A stretch of DNA of 64,000 bases from SVFI01 sp045588655 (GCA_045588655.1 JAZNEP010000037.1:1-64000), one strand, 5' to 3'. Shown: positions 1 to 8,864, numbered from the stretch's first letter. Notes: generated by a model not told the origin, from the letters alone. Program-made: numbers and translations.

Positions 1-597
1 TCCATCATCAATGCAAATGCCGAACTCTCCTATGCAGTTATCCACTAATGCTTTTTCCTGAGGATTCGCAGGCGGATTTCCCGCATACACATTCGCCGCA
101 TACTTCTCACAAATTTCATCCCAATACTTAGGAATTTCCTCATAAGCTGTATCAAAAGAAAACTCTCTCGCAAAACCAATTACCTTAAATCCGAACATCT
201 TTGTAATTTTGTAGTCCATTTTATCTCCTCCTTGAACTGTAATCTTAACATTCAACGGAAGAAAGGTTTTTATATAACCACCCTGCTTTACCTGCATCGG
301 CGTCGTTCCATGAAATCTTGTAAATGCTTTGGTAAAACTATCCGGTGTATCATATCCGTAATCATATGCCACATCTATCACTTTCCTGTCTGCATTTTTC
401 AAATCAAGTGCTGCAAGATAAAGCCTACGATTTCGAATATACTCTGACACGGAATAACCTGTCATAATCAAAAAGCCCCTCTGAAAATGTAAAGGTGATA
501 AATACACTTGGTCTGCCACATCCTGCGCACTGATGCTGTCATTCAAGTGCCCCTCTATATAATCAATTGATTTTCTGATTGCTGTCAGCCACTCCAT
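1..597 (-). CDS. AraC-type regulator with GyrI-like ligand domain (3' end cut by window)
   Basis: Transcriptional regulator. The first ~105 residues form an AraC-type double helix-turn-helix: it opens with ADQVYLSPLHFQRGF-like helix 1/2 residues and continues through DYGYDTPDSFTKAFTRFHGTTP, the typical second HTH and signature end. After residue ~130 (MDYKITKMFGFKVIGFAREF) begins a GyrI/SbmC-like small-molecule-binding domain, as in Rob-type and multidrug-sensing AraC proteins. The reading frame is open through base 1, so the C-terminal end lies outside the window. The ATG at 597 has GGAG 8 nt upstream. The neighbour at 720-1457 carries the same kind of effector domain on a different HTH. The ligand is unknown; the domain calls rest on sequence pattern. 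Confidence 0.85.
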   Translation of the reverse strand, partial: MEWLTAIRKSIDYIEGHLNDSISAQDVADQVYLSPLHFQRGFLIMTGYSVSEYIRNRRLYLAALDLKNADRKVIDVAYDYGYDTPDSFTKAFTRFHGTTPMQVKQGGYIKTFLPLNVKITVQGGDKMDYKITKMFGFKVIGFAREFSFDTAYEEIPKYWDEICEKYAANVYAGNPPANPQEKALVDNCIGEFGICIDDG

Positions 598-719
598 ACA
601 TTTGTCTCCTTTCTTCTGTATAAACAGATGATACACTTCAAAAGAAATAAAATCTTGTCATTTCAAATTCAATTTTGTCCCTTTATAATTACGATATTTA
701 ACTAATAACAATTCATTTA

Positions 720-1457
720 TCAGATAAAAGTAGAATATGCATCTGCTTTTGTAACACTTGCAGCATGTACATAGATGTCCATATAACTTGTGCCATCTTT
801 TTCATATTCATGTTCAAAACATCCAACGATATCATCACTTAATTTATTTTTGAAATTATTGGCCTGCAAAAATTCCATGATAATTTTATATCCTGTTGGT
901 ATTCTCTCAAAAGGTCGAACCATCGGTTCTTTTACAGTGATGACAGCATACTCTGCCTCTTTATTTTGAGCATACTCCACACCCGGACAGTTTGTCTGAA
1001 ATCCTTCCGGAAGTACATAAGCAGCAACGTATCCATGAAGGCCAAATCTGGTCTGCAATTCCTGAGACACAAAAGGAAAATCCCAGCCAATCAATTTTGC
1101 GTTTGGTTCTGCTGCAACTAGTCCACTTATCTTACCCCAATTCTTCATATAATTCTGCACATCCGATTCCGGATTAGGTGAAATCATTACGTATCTTGCC
1201 ATTTTGAAAGCAGGGACTTTTCTAATCTCAACTTTAGAATAGATTTCATCCTTGGAAGACATATTTTCTCTAACCAGTTCATCTAGTTTACAAGAAAACA
1301 TGGAACACATCTCAACCAGTTTGTTAAGCTCAGGCGTAACCTCATCTGATTCCCATCTTGAAACGGTTTGTCTTGTAATGCTCATCTTCTCAGCAAATTG
1401 TTCCTGTGTTAATTTATTTAATTTGCGTAAATATTGTATGTTAGTTCCTAAACTCAT
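720..1457 (-). CDS. XRE-family HTH regulator with GyrI-like effector domain
   Basis: 245-residue regulator. Residues ~3-60 are a Cro/C1-type HTH (LTQEQFAEKMSITRQTVSRWE, the classic recognition-helix pattern). Residues ~75-245 look like a GyrI/AraC-E-type ligand-binding domain: it begins VEIRKVPAFKMARY and contains a central FGLHGYVAAYVLPE strand-turn and a C-terminal FEHEYEKDGTSYMDIYVH typical of effector domains. The ATG at 1457 is preceded by GGAGAGG at 5 nt; a TTG six codons earlier is a poor alternative. It lies in tandem with an AraC-type regulator that bears a similar ligand domain. Binding of an amphipathic or toxic small molecule is known for the family but is only inference here. Confidence 0.82.
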   Translation of the reverse strand: MSLGTNIQYLRKLNKLTQEQFAEKMSITRQTVSRWESDEVTPELNKLVEMCSMFSCKLDELVRENMSSKDEIYSKVEIRKVPAFKMARYVMISPNPESDVQNYMKNWGKISGLVAAEPNAKLIGWDFPFVSQELQTRFGLHGYVAAYVLPEGFQTNCPGVEYAQNKEAEYAVITVKEPMVRPFERIPTGYKIIMEFLQANNFKNKLSDDIVGCFEHEYEKDGTSYMDIYVHAASVTKADAYSTFI

Positions 1458-1643
1458 AAGTACCTCTCCAATCAAAATTTTTGACAGTTTATTCTATCGG
1501 CCAATAGATGATGAATACATTACCATTATGACACATATCACATTACATCAAAACCAACTAAGATGTGCTTTTTTTCAAAATCTTGTAACACAGACTTTAC
1601 ATTTTCACCAGTCTTTGGACAGGTAAAAAATTGAAACTAAAAT

Positions 1644-2420
1644 CTAACTATTTCTTAACCAATCTGATATTTCCGTTCTTCCTTTTTCTCCAAAATCTTG
1701 TGGTAAATTTTCTAAATCATACACAAGCATTTTTTCTTCATTTCTTTTTAATTCCATCAAAGCATATCCTGACTTATCGTATAAAGCAGTAGGCGCCGTT
1801 TGATAAGGACAAATGGTATCCACCGTTAGTGTGTATGTAACATTTTCTACCGCTCTTGTTCTAATATGTGCTTTTATCAAATCATATCGTTCTATATCAT
1901 CCTTATCTGCCACATCATAAAACAAGACAATGTTCAAATCCGTTTTTTCGTCATACAATTCCCTAAAAAATTCCGGAAATCTAACTTCAAAACATATTCG
2001 AACTCCAACTTTCCAACCACCAATCTCAAAAATCCCCTTACTATTTCCTATTCTAAAATTGTCTTTGTCCCATCCCCACAAGGCTCTTTTATGGTAAAAA
2101 ACTTTTTCTTCATACGGACGAAAAATAATAGCACTATTATAATAGCTATCATTTTCTAGTGTAATCGTTCCTACAACTATACCTATGTCATTATCATCTA
2201 CCAATTCCTGTAGTTGCGCATATACAACATCTAATTTATTAAAATCAACATCAGCAGAACAGTTAATATTACGAGGCGGATATCCCGTTAACGCACATTC
2301 AGGAAAAACCAATAGTTTAACACCTTTTTCTACTGCTTTTTTAATCGCATTTTTTATTGTCACAAAATTATAATCGATATCACTGGTTACCGCGAATTGG
2401 TATGCTCCTATTTTCACCAT
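1644..2420 (-). CDS. Carbon-nitrogen hydrolase (nitrilase superfamily)
   Basis: 258-residue cytoplasmic hydrolase of the nitrilase fold, which cleaves non-peptide C-N bonds in amides or nitriles. The catalytic Glu-Lys-Cys triad is readable: E41 in FPECALTGYP, K111 in YHKRAL and C143 in VRICFEVRFPE. The start at 2420 is set by GGAGG 4 nt upstream; an ATG nine codons earlier would place that ribosome site inside the gene. Length is normal for the family. The substrate cannot be told from sequence; the closest branches include omega-amidases, N-carbamoyl amidases and NAD synthetase-like amidases. It stands alone between a regulator and an unknown gene. Confidence 0.85.
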   Translation of the reverse strand: MVKIGAYQFAVTSDIDYNFVTIKNAIKKAVEKGVKLLVFPECALTGYPPRNINCSADVDFNKLDVVYAQLQELVDDNDIGIVVGTITLENDSYYNSAIIFRPYEEKVFYHKRALWGWDKDNFRIGNSKGIFEIGGWKVGVRICFEVRFPEFFRELYDEKTDLNIVLFYDVADKDDIERYDLIKAHIRTRAVENVTYTLTVDTICPYQTAPTALYDKSGYALMELKRNEEKMLVYDLENLPQDFGEKGRTEISDWLRNS

Positions 2421-2481
2421 ATCACCTCCACAAACTGTCTGCCTCATTCAGCAGACCTTCATTGATGATCCATACGCAATC

Positions 2482-3096
2482 TTAATAATGTTCAAAAAAG
2501 AAATTCAGCGATTGAGCTAAATAAAGTTCGCATGCTTCCCTGTTCTCCACTTCTCTCGTCACACCATACTTTCCATAACCGTCCCATTCAAGCAAAAATG
2601 CAAGCACAAAATTATCGAATGAGTAAGGTTCCGTATCATCTGACTCATACTTTGCTTCTTCCGGAATATCCTTAACGAGTTCGCCATTCTTCAAGAGTCT
2701 GAAATACATATTAATCAATTCACCCTCGTCTATCGTTCTGACATCAATGCCATACGCAGGACCAAATTTACCGCGTATAAGATTACCTGCATATTCCTCA
2801 ATCACAGTTTGCGTTTGTGCAATCTTCTCATTCACTTCATCCATGGAATACACATTTTCCGTTTCTTTCAAATCGTCCTCATTCTTAAAATGTATATTGT
2901 ATTCCTTAAACGCAGCATAAAGAGCTGCACGATTACCAAAAAGACGATACTTGGAGTTTATAAGCTCTCCTTCTTTTGTAGTAAACGTATATTCCCCATT
3001 AGACAAAACCACACTTCTAATATCACTGTAAGGAATCACTCTCGATTTAAACAGTTTCTTAATATGAATTCCTTTCTCATCATACCTTATATTCAT
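2482..3096 (-). CDS. Conserved-looking protein of unknown function
   Basis: 204-residue soluble protein that I do not recognise. The first ~75 residues (MNIRYDEKGIHIKKLFKSRVIPYSDIRSVVLSN split by short turns) look like a small beta-rich PH/bPH-like module of the kind that reads ...IPYSDI..V...G; the remainder is acidic and helical. No signal peptide or membrane segment is visible. The ATG at 3096 has GGAGG 6 nt upstream; the longer frame to 3135 lacks a ribosome site. Convincing codon use, but no assignable function or partner. Confidence 0.65.
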   Translation of the reverse strand: MNIRYDEKGIHIKKLFKSRVIPYSDIRSVVLSNGEYTFTTKEGELINSKYRLFGNRAALYAAFKEYNIHFKNEDDLKETENVYSMDEVNEKIAQTQTVIEEYAGNLIRGKFGPAYGIDVRTIDEGELINMYFRLLKNGELVKDIPEEAKYESDDTEPYSFDNFVLAFLLEWDGYGKYGVTREVENREACELYLAQSLNFFFEHY

Positions 3097-3310
3097 GAAT
3101 ACCTCCGTATGCACAATCATTGTCTGGCATTGCAAAAGTTTTTTGCTTCATCCCTACAGCTAATGTGTTACCATGTGTTTTTGAAGCTTTTATATTCCTT
3201 CAAGTCAGTAAAACCTTCTTCTATTTTTCCGGTTATCTGACGACAATATTGTACTTTTACAAGACTCATTTTCATCCTTCCTGTAAAACCGCCAAGCACT
3301 TGAGTTTTTA

Positions 3311-4003
3311 TCAGTCTTGGGCCAGTTCAATCAGTTTCTTAATATGTATTGCTACGCTGTCCAAACATGGAAGCAAACAGTTCGCGTCATTTAATATCAA
3401 CGGTAATTCTGTACACCCTAAAATAATTGCCTCTATCCCATGTACGTTCTTCATTTTTCTAATTATCTCATTAAACTCCCGCAACGTAGATTCCTTCACA
3501 ATACCTTGTTCAAGCTCTTCATATATTCTCTTTGCCACAAGTTCTCTATCCGCCTTGTCAGGAATAATCACTTCTATACCGGTTTGAAGGAAATCTTTTT
3601 TTATAAAATCTTGCTCCATTGTAAAAATCGTTCCTAATAAACCAACTTTTTTATACCCTTTTTCAACAACTTCATCGCGTACAGCTTTAGGAATACTTAC
3701 CAATGAAACTTTTGTATTGCGTTCTATTTCATCGAATACAATATGCATGGTAGCCGCAGTCAATGCTATAATTTCAGCACCATTTTTAGCCAAATTATCG
3801 ACCTTTTCAGAAAGGTAATCAGCTAATTCTTTGTGTTGACTCGCCGAAACTAATTCCCATGCTTTACGAAAATTAACACTTTCTATTGATAACTCCGGCA
3901 TATTCTTACCGCCTGTAGCCTCATCTATTTTAGAATTTAATTCTTTGTAGTACATAATAGTAGATTCCGGACCTGTTCCACCAACCAAACCAATCTTTTT
4001 CAT
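3311..4003 (-). CDS. Aspartate/glutamate racemase family protein
   Basis: 230-residue enzyme of the Asp/Glu/hydantoin racemase family. N-terminal GLVGGTGPESTIMYY and C-terminal IILGCTELPLIL (C197) are the two substrate-pocket motifs. At the first catalytic position, where aspartate racemases have Cys and E. coli YgeA-type enzymes have Thr, the aligned motif here is LTAATMH: Ala83 sits at that place with Thr82 next to it. It may therefore belong to the single-cysteine group or use Thr82, and the racemase activity is less certain than the fold. It lies between two unlinked genes; an AGGGAG lies upstream of the ATG. Confidence 0.82.
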   Translation of the reverse strand: MKKIGLVGGTGPESTIMYYKELNSKIDEATGGKNMPELSIESVNFRKAWELVSASQHKELADYLSEKVDNLAKNGAEIIALTAATMHIVFDEIERNTKVSLVSIPKAVRDEVVEKGYKKVGLLGTIFTMEQDFIKKDFLQTGIEVIIPDKADRELVAKRIYEELEQGIVKESTLREFNEIIRKMKNVHGIEAIILGCTELPLILNDANCLLPCLDSVAIHIKKLIELAQD

Positions 4004-4051
4004 TTACCCATTTGCTCCCTATTCAATATCCTTTTTCTTTCCATACGCACA

Positions 4052-4098
4052 AAGCACCTTACCCTGGCCACTTGACGTCAAGGTAAAGCACTTGTATT
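4052..4098 (-). repeat. Copy A of a dispersed 46-bp hairpin repeat
   Basis: Read on the minus strand, AAGTGCTTTACCTTG (4082-4096) can pair over 15 positions, some G-U, with CAGGGTAAGGTGCTT (4052-4066 region), leaving a 12-nt loop. The sequence is nearly the same as the element at 5273-5318, including much of the loop (AAGTG). It follows the GNAT gene on the minus strand but lacks a T-run, so it would be a weak terminator. Confidence 0.6.
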
Positions 4099-4124
4099 GA
4101 TGCCATTAAATACGTGATTAGAAA

Positions 4125-4616
4125 TTACAACTCTTTCTCATAGCATAAAAAATCTTGTTCATACATATGGCATTCACCGACTATACGAAAGCCAAATACC
4201 GCATAACAACGAATTGCCTTTGTATTATGCTTATTCACTAAAATGTGAATGCCATTAAACCCTCTTCTCTTTAACTCCTCCATTCCAAACTTCAGCATAA
4301 TCCGTCCAAAACCTTTATTCTGTTCATCCGGCTGTACAGCCAATCTCGCCAATTCACCTTCAGGTGCAAGTTTTTCATCCCAACAGGATAGAAGATCAAC
4401 ATCCTCATCCTCCTCAATGGAAATAGCCGCCTTTATGCTTCCATTCATTTTTAAAACAAACAGGGCATCCCGTGAAAAATCCCAATCCATCGACTCATTC
4501 GATGGATAGTCTTCACTCCACGGACAAAAATCCCGACCTATCTGTGCCTTATAGAGAGACAATATCTCGTTCCTATCTTCTTCTGTTGCCATGACAATTT
4601 CATATTCCATCTCCAA
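4125..4616 (-). CDS. GNAT family N-acetyltransferase
   Basis: About 163 residues. The acetyl-CoA site shows as ELARLAVQPDEQNKGFGRIMLKFGMEEL (a Q/RxxGxG/A variant with NKGFGR), followed by a KAIRCYAVFGFRIVGE motif typical of the GNAT beta-6/7 end. The substrate is unknown. The start is uncertain: a TTG at 4616 has AAGGTGA 5 nt upstream, while ATG 4610 two codons later has no well-placed site. It is a single gene, followed by a hairpin repeat at 4052-4098. Confidence 0.82.
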   Translation of the reverse strand: MEMEYEIVMATEEDRNEILSLYKAQIGRDFCPWSEDYPSNESMDWDFSRDALFVLKMNGSIKAAISIEEDEDVDLLSCWDEKLAPEGELARLAVQPDEQNKGFGRIMLKFGMEELKRRGFNGIHILVNKHNTKAIRCYAVFGFRIVGECHMYEQDFLCYEKEL

Positions 4617-4716
4617 CTGTTTCACCTTTTCTTTCTGTCGTAATATAGTAATAAATTCCAATTAAACATTCCGCTTTCATAAGCCTACAACTTATGAAAA
4701 TGATTATCCATAAAAA

Positions 4717-5151
4717 CTATTTCTCACGCGCCTCAACAATATTATTTATATCTGCAATGATATCACTAAAATATTTATGTTTTGTCATCCAACTAAACAA
4801 AACAAAAACAAGAGCGAAAATCCCCAAAAAAATCTCGCCAGATAATATCGCAATTAATAAAAACCAAATGGCAAGCACATAAATAACATAATAGGATGGT
4901 CTATTAATTACTTTAATATGAATCTCTGAATGTTCATTATCCCTATCTACGATTTCTCCTTTGATTTTAAAGAAGTTATTGACATGCCTTGCACTCTCCC
5001 ACAGAAATACATTCTGTACAATTTTATCTCCACCAAAATAGTAATTGGTTAATCCCATCTTGTCTTTTATCTCCACTTTAGCATGTACTGTTTCATTCAA
5101 TTTTGCAACGATTACCTCTGTCGGACTGTTAACCGAAATCACTTTTTTCAT
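4717..5151 (-). CDS. Small two-helix membrane protein, unknown
   Basis: 144 residues. The first ~85 form a soluble beta-rich segment with no recognised motif. Two hydrophobic helices follow at roughly 87-104 and 106-124 (YYVIYVLAIWFLL..., IFLGIFALVFVLF), then a charged C-terminus. No function can be given. AAAGGAA lies ~10 nt upstream of the ATG. It lies just downstream of the prfA terminator and is probably transcribed on its own. Confidence 0.6.
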   Translation of the reverse strand: MKKVISVNSPTEVIVAKLNETVHAKVEIKDKMGLTNYYFGGDKIVQNVFLWESARHVNNFFKIKGEIVDRDNEHSEIHIKVINRPSYYVIYVLAIWFLLIAILSGEIFLGIFALVFVLFSWMTKHKYFSDIIADINNIVEAREK

Positions 5152-5272
5152 TAACCGTAGGTTCCTTTCGCTTTCCTATGTATTATAAATCCATTATAAT
5201 TTCCCATATTCATTTCCGCAATACCACGTTTCTCCAGTTTCAACCCCTTTCAACACCCCAAAACGCAAAAAA

Positions 5273-5318
5273 AATGCCTTACCTTGGTCACTTAAAATCA
5301 AGGTAAAGCACTTATATT
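5273..5318 (-). terminator. Terminator after prfA, copy B of the hairpin repeat
   Basis: On the minus strand AAGTGCTTTACCTTG pairs over 15 bp with CAAGGTAAGGCATTT around a 12-nt loop and runs into TTTTTTTT (complement of the A-run 5267-5274). This is a good intrinsic terminator for the rpmE-DUF1385-prmC-prfA group. It shares about 40 bases with the hairpin at 4052-4098. Confidence 0.75.
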
Positions 5319-5368
5319 TTTCATCTAATTTCCACTTTCTGGCTTAAGCAAAACTTAAACCCTCTTCC

Positions 5369-6442
5369 CTAGTTCTCATTCATCTTCAGTAACTTCGCCG
5401 CCTGATCCGCTGCGATACAAGCATCAATAATCTCCTGAATATCACCATTCATAATCTTATCCAGTTTGTAAAGGGTCAGGTTGATACGGTGGTCTGTCAC
5501 GCGGCCCTGTGGGAAGTTGTAAGTTCTGATTTTTTCAGAACGGTCGCCGGTTCCGACCTGGCTGCGGCGCAGCTCTGCTTCAGCATCATGGGCCTTCTGC
5601 TGCTCTAAATCGTAGAGCTTGGTACGCAGGAGCGCATATGCTTTTGCTTTATTCTGAATCTGTGATTTTTCGGTCTGGCTGTAGATTACGATACCTGTCG
5701 GCATATGAGTCAGTCGAACCGCAGAGTCCGTTGTATTGACACACTGTCCACCGGAACCTGATGCACGACATACATCGATACGGATATCTTTTTCATCAAT
5801 GACAACGTCCACTTCCTCTGCCTCAGGCATTACGGCTACTGTGATGGTGGAAGTGTGGATACGTCCGCCGGATTCTGTCTCCGGAACACGCTGTACGCGG
5901 TGTACGCCGGACTCGTATTTAAGTACGGAATAAGCACCCTGTCCGGTTACCATGAAAGTAACGGACTTCATACCGCCGATACCGATTTCTTCCATTTCCA
6001 TCGTTTCCACTTTCCAGCGTCTGCCCTCTGCATAATGCACGTACATACGATAGATTTCTGCTGCAAAAAGTGCCGCCTCATCTCCACCTGCACCGGCGCG
6101 AATTTCCACGATAACGTTTTTGTCGTCATTCGGGTCTTTCGGAAGCAGAAGAATTTTGAGCTCATTTTCCAGCTCTTCCACGCGCTTCTTTGCCTCATTT
6201 AACTCTTCCTTGAGCATTTCACGCATATCTTCATCGGACTCTTCTTCCAGCATGGAAAGACTGTCCTCAATCGTCTCCTTGCATCCCTTATATTCTTTGT
6301 AGGCTTCAACGATTGGTGTCAAATCACTCTGCTCTTTCATCAGGGAACGAAACCGTTTCTGGTCGTCTGCGATTCCCGGTGAGCTAAGCTCAAACATAAT
6401 GTCCTCAAAGTGATGTACCAAATCTTCCAGTTTATCAAACAT
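5369..6442 (-). CDS. prfA: Peptide chain release factor 1
   Basis: 357 residues, normal length. It recognises UAA/UAG and triggers peptide release at the ribosome. The peptidyl-tRNA hydrolysis motif GGQ is at 231-233 (GSGGQCVNTTDSAVRLTH). The tripeptide anticodon region reads PET at 187-189, the P-x-T form expected of RF1 rather than the SPF of RF2. The coiled N-terminal domain (1-105) is intact. The start codon directly follows prmC (one base gap), and PrmC is the methyltransferase that modifies the GGQ glutamine, so the pair is functionally linked. Confidence 0.97.
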   Translation of the reverse strand: MFDKLEDLVHHFEDIMFELSSPGIADDQKRFRSLMKEQSDLTPIVEAYKEYKGCKETIEDSLSMLEEESDEDMREMLKEELNEAKKRVEELENELKILLLPKDPNDDKNVIVEIRAGAGGDEAALFAAEIYRMYVHYAEGRRWKVETMEMEEIGIGGMKSVTFMVTGQGAYSVLKYESGVHRVQRVPETESGGRIHTSTITVAVMPEAEEVDVVIDEKDIRIDVCRASGSGGQCVNTTDSAVRLTHMPTGIVIYSQTEKSQIQNKAKAYALLRTKLYDLEQQKAHDAEAELRRSQVGTGDRSEKIRTYNFPQGRVTDHRINLTLYKLDKIMNGDIQEIIDACIAADQAAKLLKMNEN

Positions 6443-6443
6443 C

Positions 6444-7319
6444 TTAATCTCCTCCTAAGAATGTACCGTACACAACTCGGTCGAGTCCGGCATAATCTTT
6501 TTTTACTTCAATCTCTTTATATCCATGCGCACGCATCAAGGCGGATACGTCCTCTGCCTGGTCATGGCCAATCTCAAAGAAAAGCTGTCCGCCTCTCTTT
6601 AAGTAGTTCTCAGATTCTTCTATTATTTTACAATAAAAATACAGTCCGTCCTCCATTCCGTCAAGTGCCATGTGCGGATCATGGTCTCGCACCTCCGGCA
6701 TCAGTGTCTTAATGACATCTGTACGGATGTACGGCGGATTGGATACGATAAGGTCAAACTTCTCATCCAGCGCCTCAAACAAATCGCTTTGTACAAATCG
6801 GACCCTTGATTCTGTTTCTAAATCCTCTGGGTTAGAGGATGCTATTCCCAGCTTTTCAGCGTTAGCCCTAGCTACTTTAAGCGCTTCCGACGATAAATCT
6901 GCTCCGACACCGGTGGTGTCATTCGAATAGTGCAAAAGGCTTAATAATATGCATCCGGAACCGGTACACATGTCTAAAATGTGCACACCGTCATGCAGGT
7001 CACGCATAACTTCTTCGACCAATATTTCTGTATCCTGTCTCGGAATCAGCACATGTTCATTTACGTGAAAAGTAAGCCCCATGAACTCCTGCTGCCCGGT
7101 CAAATGCTGCAGCGGAATATGCTCACTTCGTTTTAAGATTAACGCCTCATATCGTTTCTGCTGCTCGGCAGTAACTTCCTTTTCCGGATGCGCAAACAGT
7201 GTCGTACGGTTCGTCTCACATACAAACTCAAGTAGTAATCTGGCATCCAGCGACGCTTCTGCAATTTCGTTTTTTTCTAATAACGACTTTCCCTGTGCAT
7301 ACAAATCTGCGTATTTCAT
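6444..7319 (-). CDS. prmC: Release factor glutamine methyltransferase
   Basis: 291 residues. SAM-dependent N5-methylation of the GGQ glutamine of release factors. The SAM-binding loop is DMCTGSG (116-122) and the catalytic/substrate motif NPPY is at 194-197. The helical N-terminal domain (1-80) that grips the release factor is present. The gene overlaps the DUF1385 gene upstream by 4 nt (ATGA), and prfA starts one base after it, which points to translational coupling. Confidence 0.96.
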   Translation of the reverse strand: MKYADLYAQGKSLLEKNEIAEASLDARLLLEFVCETNRTTLFAHPEKEVTAEQQKRYEALILKRSEHIPLQHLTGQQEFMGLTFHVNEHVLIPRQDTEILVEEVMRDLHDGVHILDMCTGSGCILLSLLHYSNDTTGVGADLSSEALKVARANAEKLGIASSNPEDLETESRVRFVQSDLFEALDEKFDLIVSNPPYIRTDVIKTLMPEVRDHDPHMALDGMEDGLYFYCKIIEESENYLKRGGQLFFEIGHDQAEDVSALMRAHGYKEIEVKKDYAGLDRVVYGTFLGGD

Positions 7320-8389
7320 GACTCTTCCTGCTCACTCATTGAAGACTCGTCGGTAGCCGGCTCAACTTCTTCGGCCTCTTCCGCCATCAATTCTTCCGCA
7401 ATTTTCTGTGATTTTTCAGAAACCTTCTTTGCATCATCTACATCAAAATGAAACTCTGTTTTAAAGTATTCTTTCCAGTCAAACACTGCTTCAACCGCAG
7501 CAATTGCTACCTCTATCATGTCATCGTCCGGTTCTCTTGTCGTCAATTTCTGAAGCATCATTCCCGGTGCAGAGATGATACGAACAAATATGTTGTTGCT
7601 CTTTCCTGCAAGTCGAATAATCTCATACGAAATACCGGCAATCACCGGAATCAGCAATAGGCGAACAACCACGCGGAGGGCCGGATGATTCACACGGATG
7701 AAGAAGAAAAGAATGACACTGATAAACACCACAAGTAGCATAAAACTTGTTCCGCAACGCTTATGCTGTCTTGAACTTTTCTTCACATTTTCTACATTTA
7801 AAATTCTTCCTTTTTCCAGACAATTAATACATTTGTGCTCTGCCCCGTGATACTGGTACACTCTGCGAATATCTTTCATCAGCGAAATCAAAACCACGTA
7901 ACTAAAGAAAATAAGTAGTCTGATTAAGCCTTCAAAAAGTGCCAGTAACGTATCATTGGCCACGTATTTTGAAAGAAGCTCAGCAAGAAAATATGGAAGA
8001 ATCATAAAAAGTGCAATCGCCATCGCAATGGATACTGCTACCGTCATCCCCATCATAACATCTTCTGCTTTTTCACCAAACAGTTTATTTCCCAGCTTAT
8101 CCAGCATGGTTTCTTTTTCCTGCTCTTCTTCCTCATAGAACGATGCGGAGTATGTTAGACATTTCATCCCAAGCACCAGCGAATCCACAAAGTTGAACAC
8201 ACCACGAATAAACGGAAGTTGCTTCCACTTTTTGTCTGCCTTCGCTTTATATTCATCTTTTTTTACTTCAATCTTACCATTTGGTTTACGGACTGCCACA
8301 GCATAGACATCTTTATTTTTCATCATGATGCCTTCAAGTACTGCCTGACCACCGATTCCGCAATAATGCTCCGTTGCTTTCTTGCCCAT
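7316..8389 (-). CDS. DUF1385 membrane protein
   Basis: 357 residues. It begins with the family hallmark GGQAVLEGIMMK and carries KPNGKIEV shortly after. Three to five hydrophobic helices lie in residues ~105-260, and a conserved YHGAEHKCINCLE segment (possible metal or redox residues) sits between them. The C-terminal tail is strongly acidic. The function is unknown in the literature I can recall; the family sits next to rpmE, prmC and prfA in many Clostridia, as here. The ATG is 60 nt past the rpmE terminator, so expression may rely partly on read-through. Confidence 0.9.
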   Translation of the reverse strand: MGKKATEHYCGIGGQAVLEGIMMKNKDVYAVAVRKPNGKIEVKKDEYKAKADKKWKQLPFIRGVFNFVDSLVLGMKCLTYSASFYEEEEQEKETMLDKLGNKLFGEKAEDVMMGMTVAVSIAMAIALFMILPYFLAELLSKYVANDTLLALFEGLIRLLIFFSYVVLISLMKDIRRVYQYHGAEHKCINCLEKGRILNVENVKKSSRQHKRCGTSFMLLVVFISVILFFFIRVNHPALRVVVRLLLIPVIAGISYEIIRLAGKSNNIFVRIISAPGMMLQKLTTREPDDDMIEVAIAAVEAVFDWKEYFKTEFHFDVDDAKKVSEKSQKIAEELMAEEAEEVEPATDESSMSEQEES

Positions 8390-8445
8390 GTCTTAATTCA
8401 ACTCCTTGGATATTTAAACCGTTGTCTCTGAAAAAGAAACTTTTA

Positions 8446-8480
8446 AAAAAATAAGGTTGAGATAAGAAATCTCAACCCTT
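8446..8480 (-). terminator. Intrinsic terminator/attenuator after rpmE
   Basis: Perfect 9-bp inverted repeat GGTTGAGAT (8455-8463) / ATCTCAACC (8469-8477) with a 5-nt loop. On the minus strand it is followed by TTATTTTTTT. It lies between rpmE and the DUF1385 gene and would partly separate r-protein expression from the downstream genes. Confidence 0.85.
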
Positions 8481-8489
8481 TTCGTCAAA

Positions 8490-8696
8490 TTATTTGCTAA
8501 CAACGCCGTATTTCTTATTGAACTTATCAATACGTCCATCTGCTCTTGCTGATTTCTGCTGGCCTGTGTAGAATGAATGACACTTTGAACAGATTTCAAC
8601 GTGGATAGATTCTTTTGTAGAACCTGTTACAAATGTGTTACCACAGTTGCATGTTACAGTTGCCTGATTATAATTTGGATGGATTCCTTCTTTCAT
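8490..8696 (-). CDS. rpmE: 50S ribosomal protein L31, zinc-binding type
   Basis: 68 residues of large-subunit protein L31. Four cysteines C16, C18, C36 and C39 (TCNCGN and CSKCH) make it the zinc-holding C+ form; paralogs lacking the cysteines take over when zinc is short. The ATG at 8696 (MKEGIHPNY) has GAGG 8 nt upstream, while an in-frame GTG three codons earlier overlaps that site. The gene has its own promoter (8760-8788) and terminator (8446-8480). Confidence 0.96.
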   Translation of the reverse strand: MKEGIHPNYNQATVTCNCGNTFVTGSTKESIHVEICSKCHSFYTGQQKSARADGRIDKFNKKYGVVSK

Positions 8697-8759
8697 TTTT
8701 TTCACCTCTCTATATGAATTATCATTTACGTTTTACGTCTTTACATAAACAGCTTTTAC

Positions 8760-8788
8760 ATTGTATCACAGCGTTTTATGTATGGCAA
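8760..8788 (-). promoter_or_regulatory. Promoter of rpmE
   Basis: On the minus strand TTGCCA (8783-8788), a 17-nt spacer and TACAAT (8760-8765) form a good sigma-A promoter about 60 nt upstream of the rpmE start. Confidence 0.7.
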
Positions 8789-8864
8789 GACTTTTTTAAA
8801 CAAATTTTTATGTTATTTTTTTAAACAAACGATTCTAACAGGATTGGATAGATTCTATAAAATC

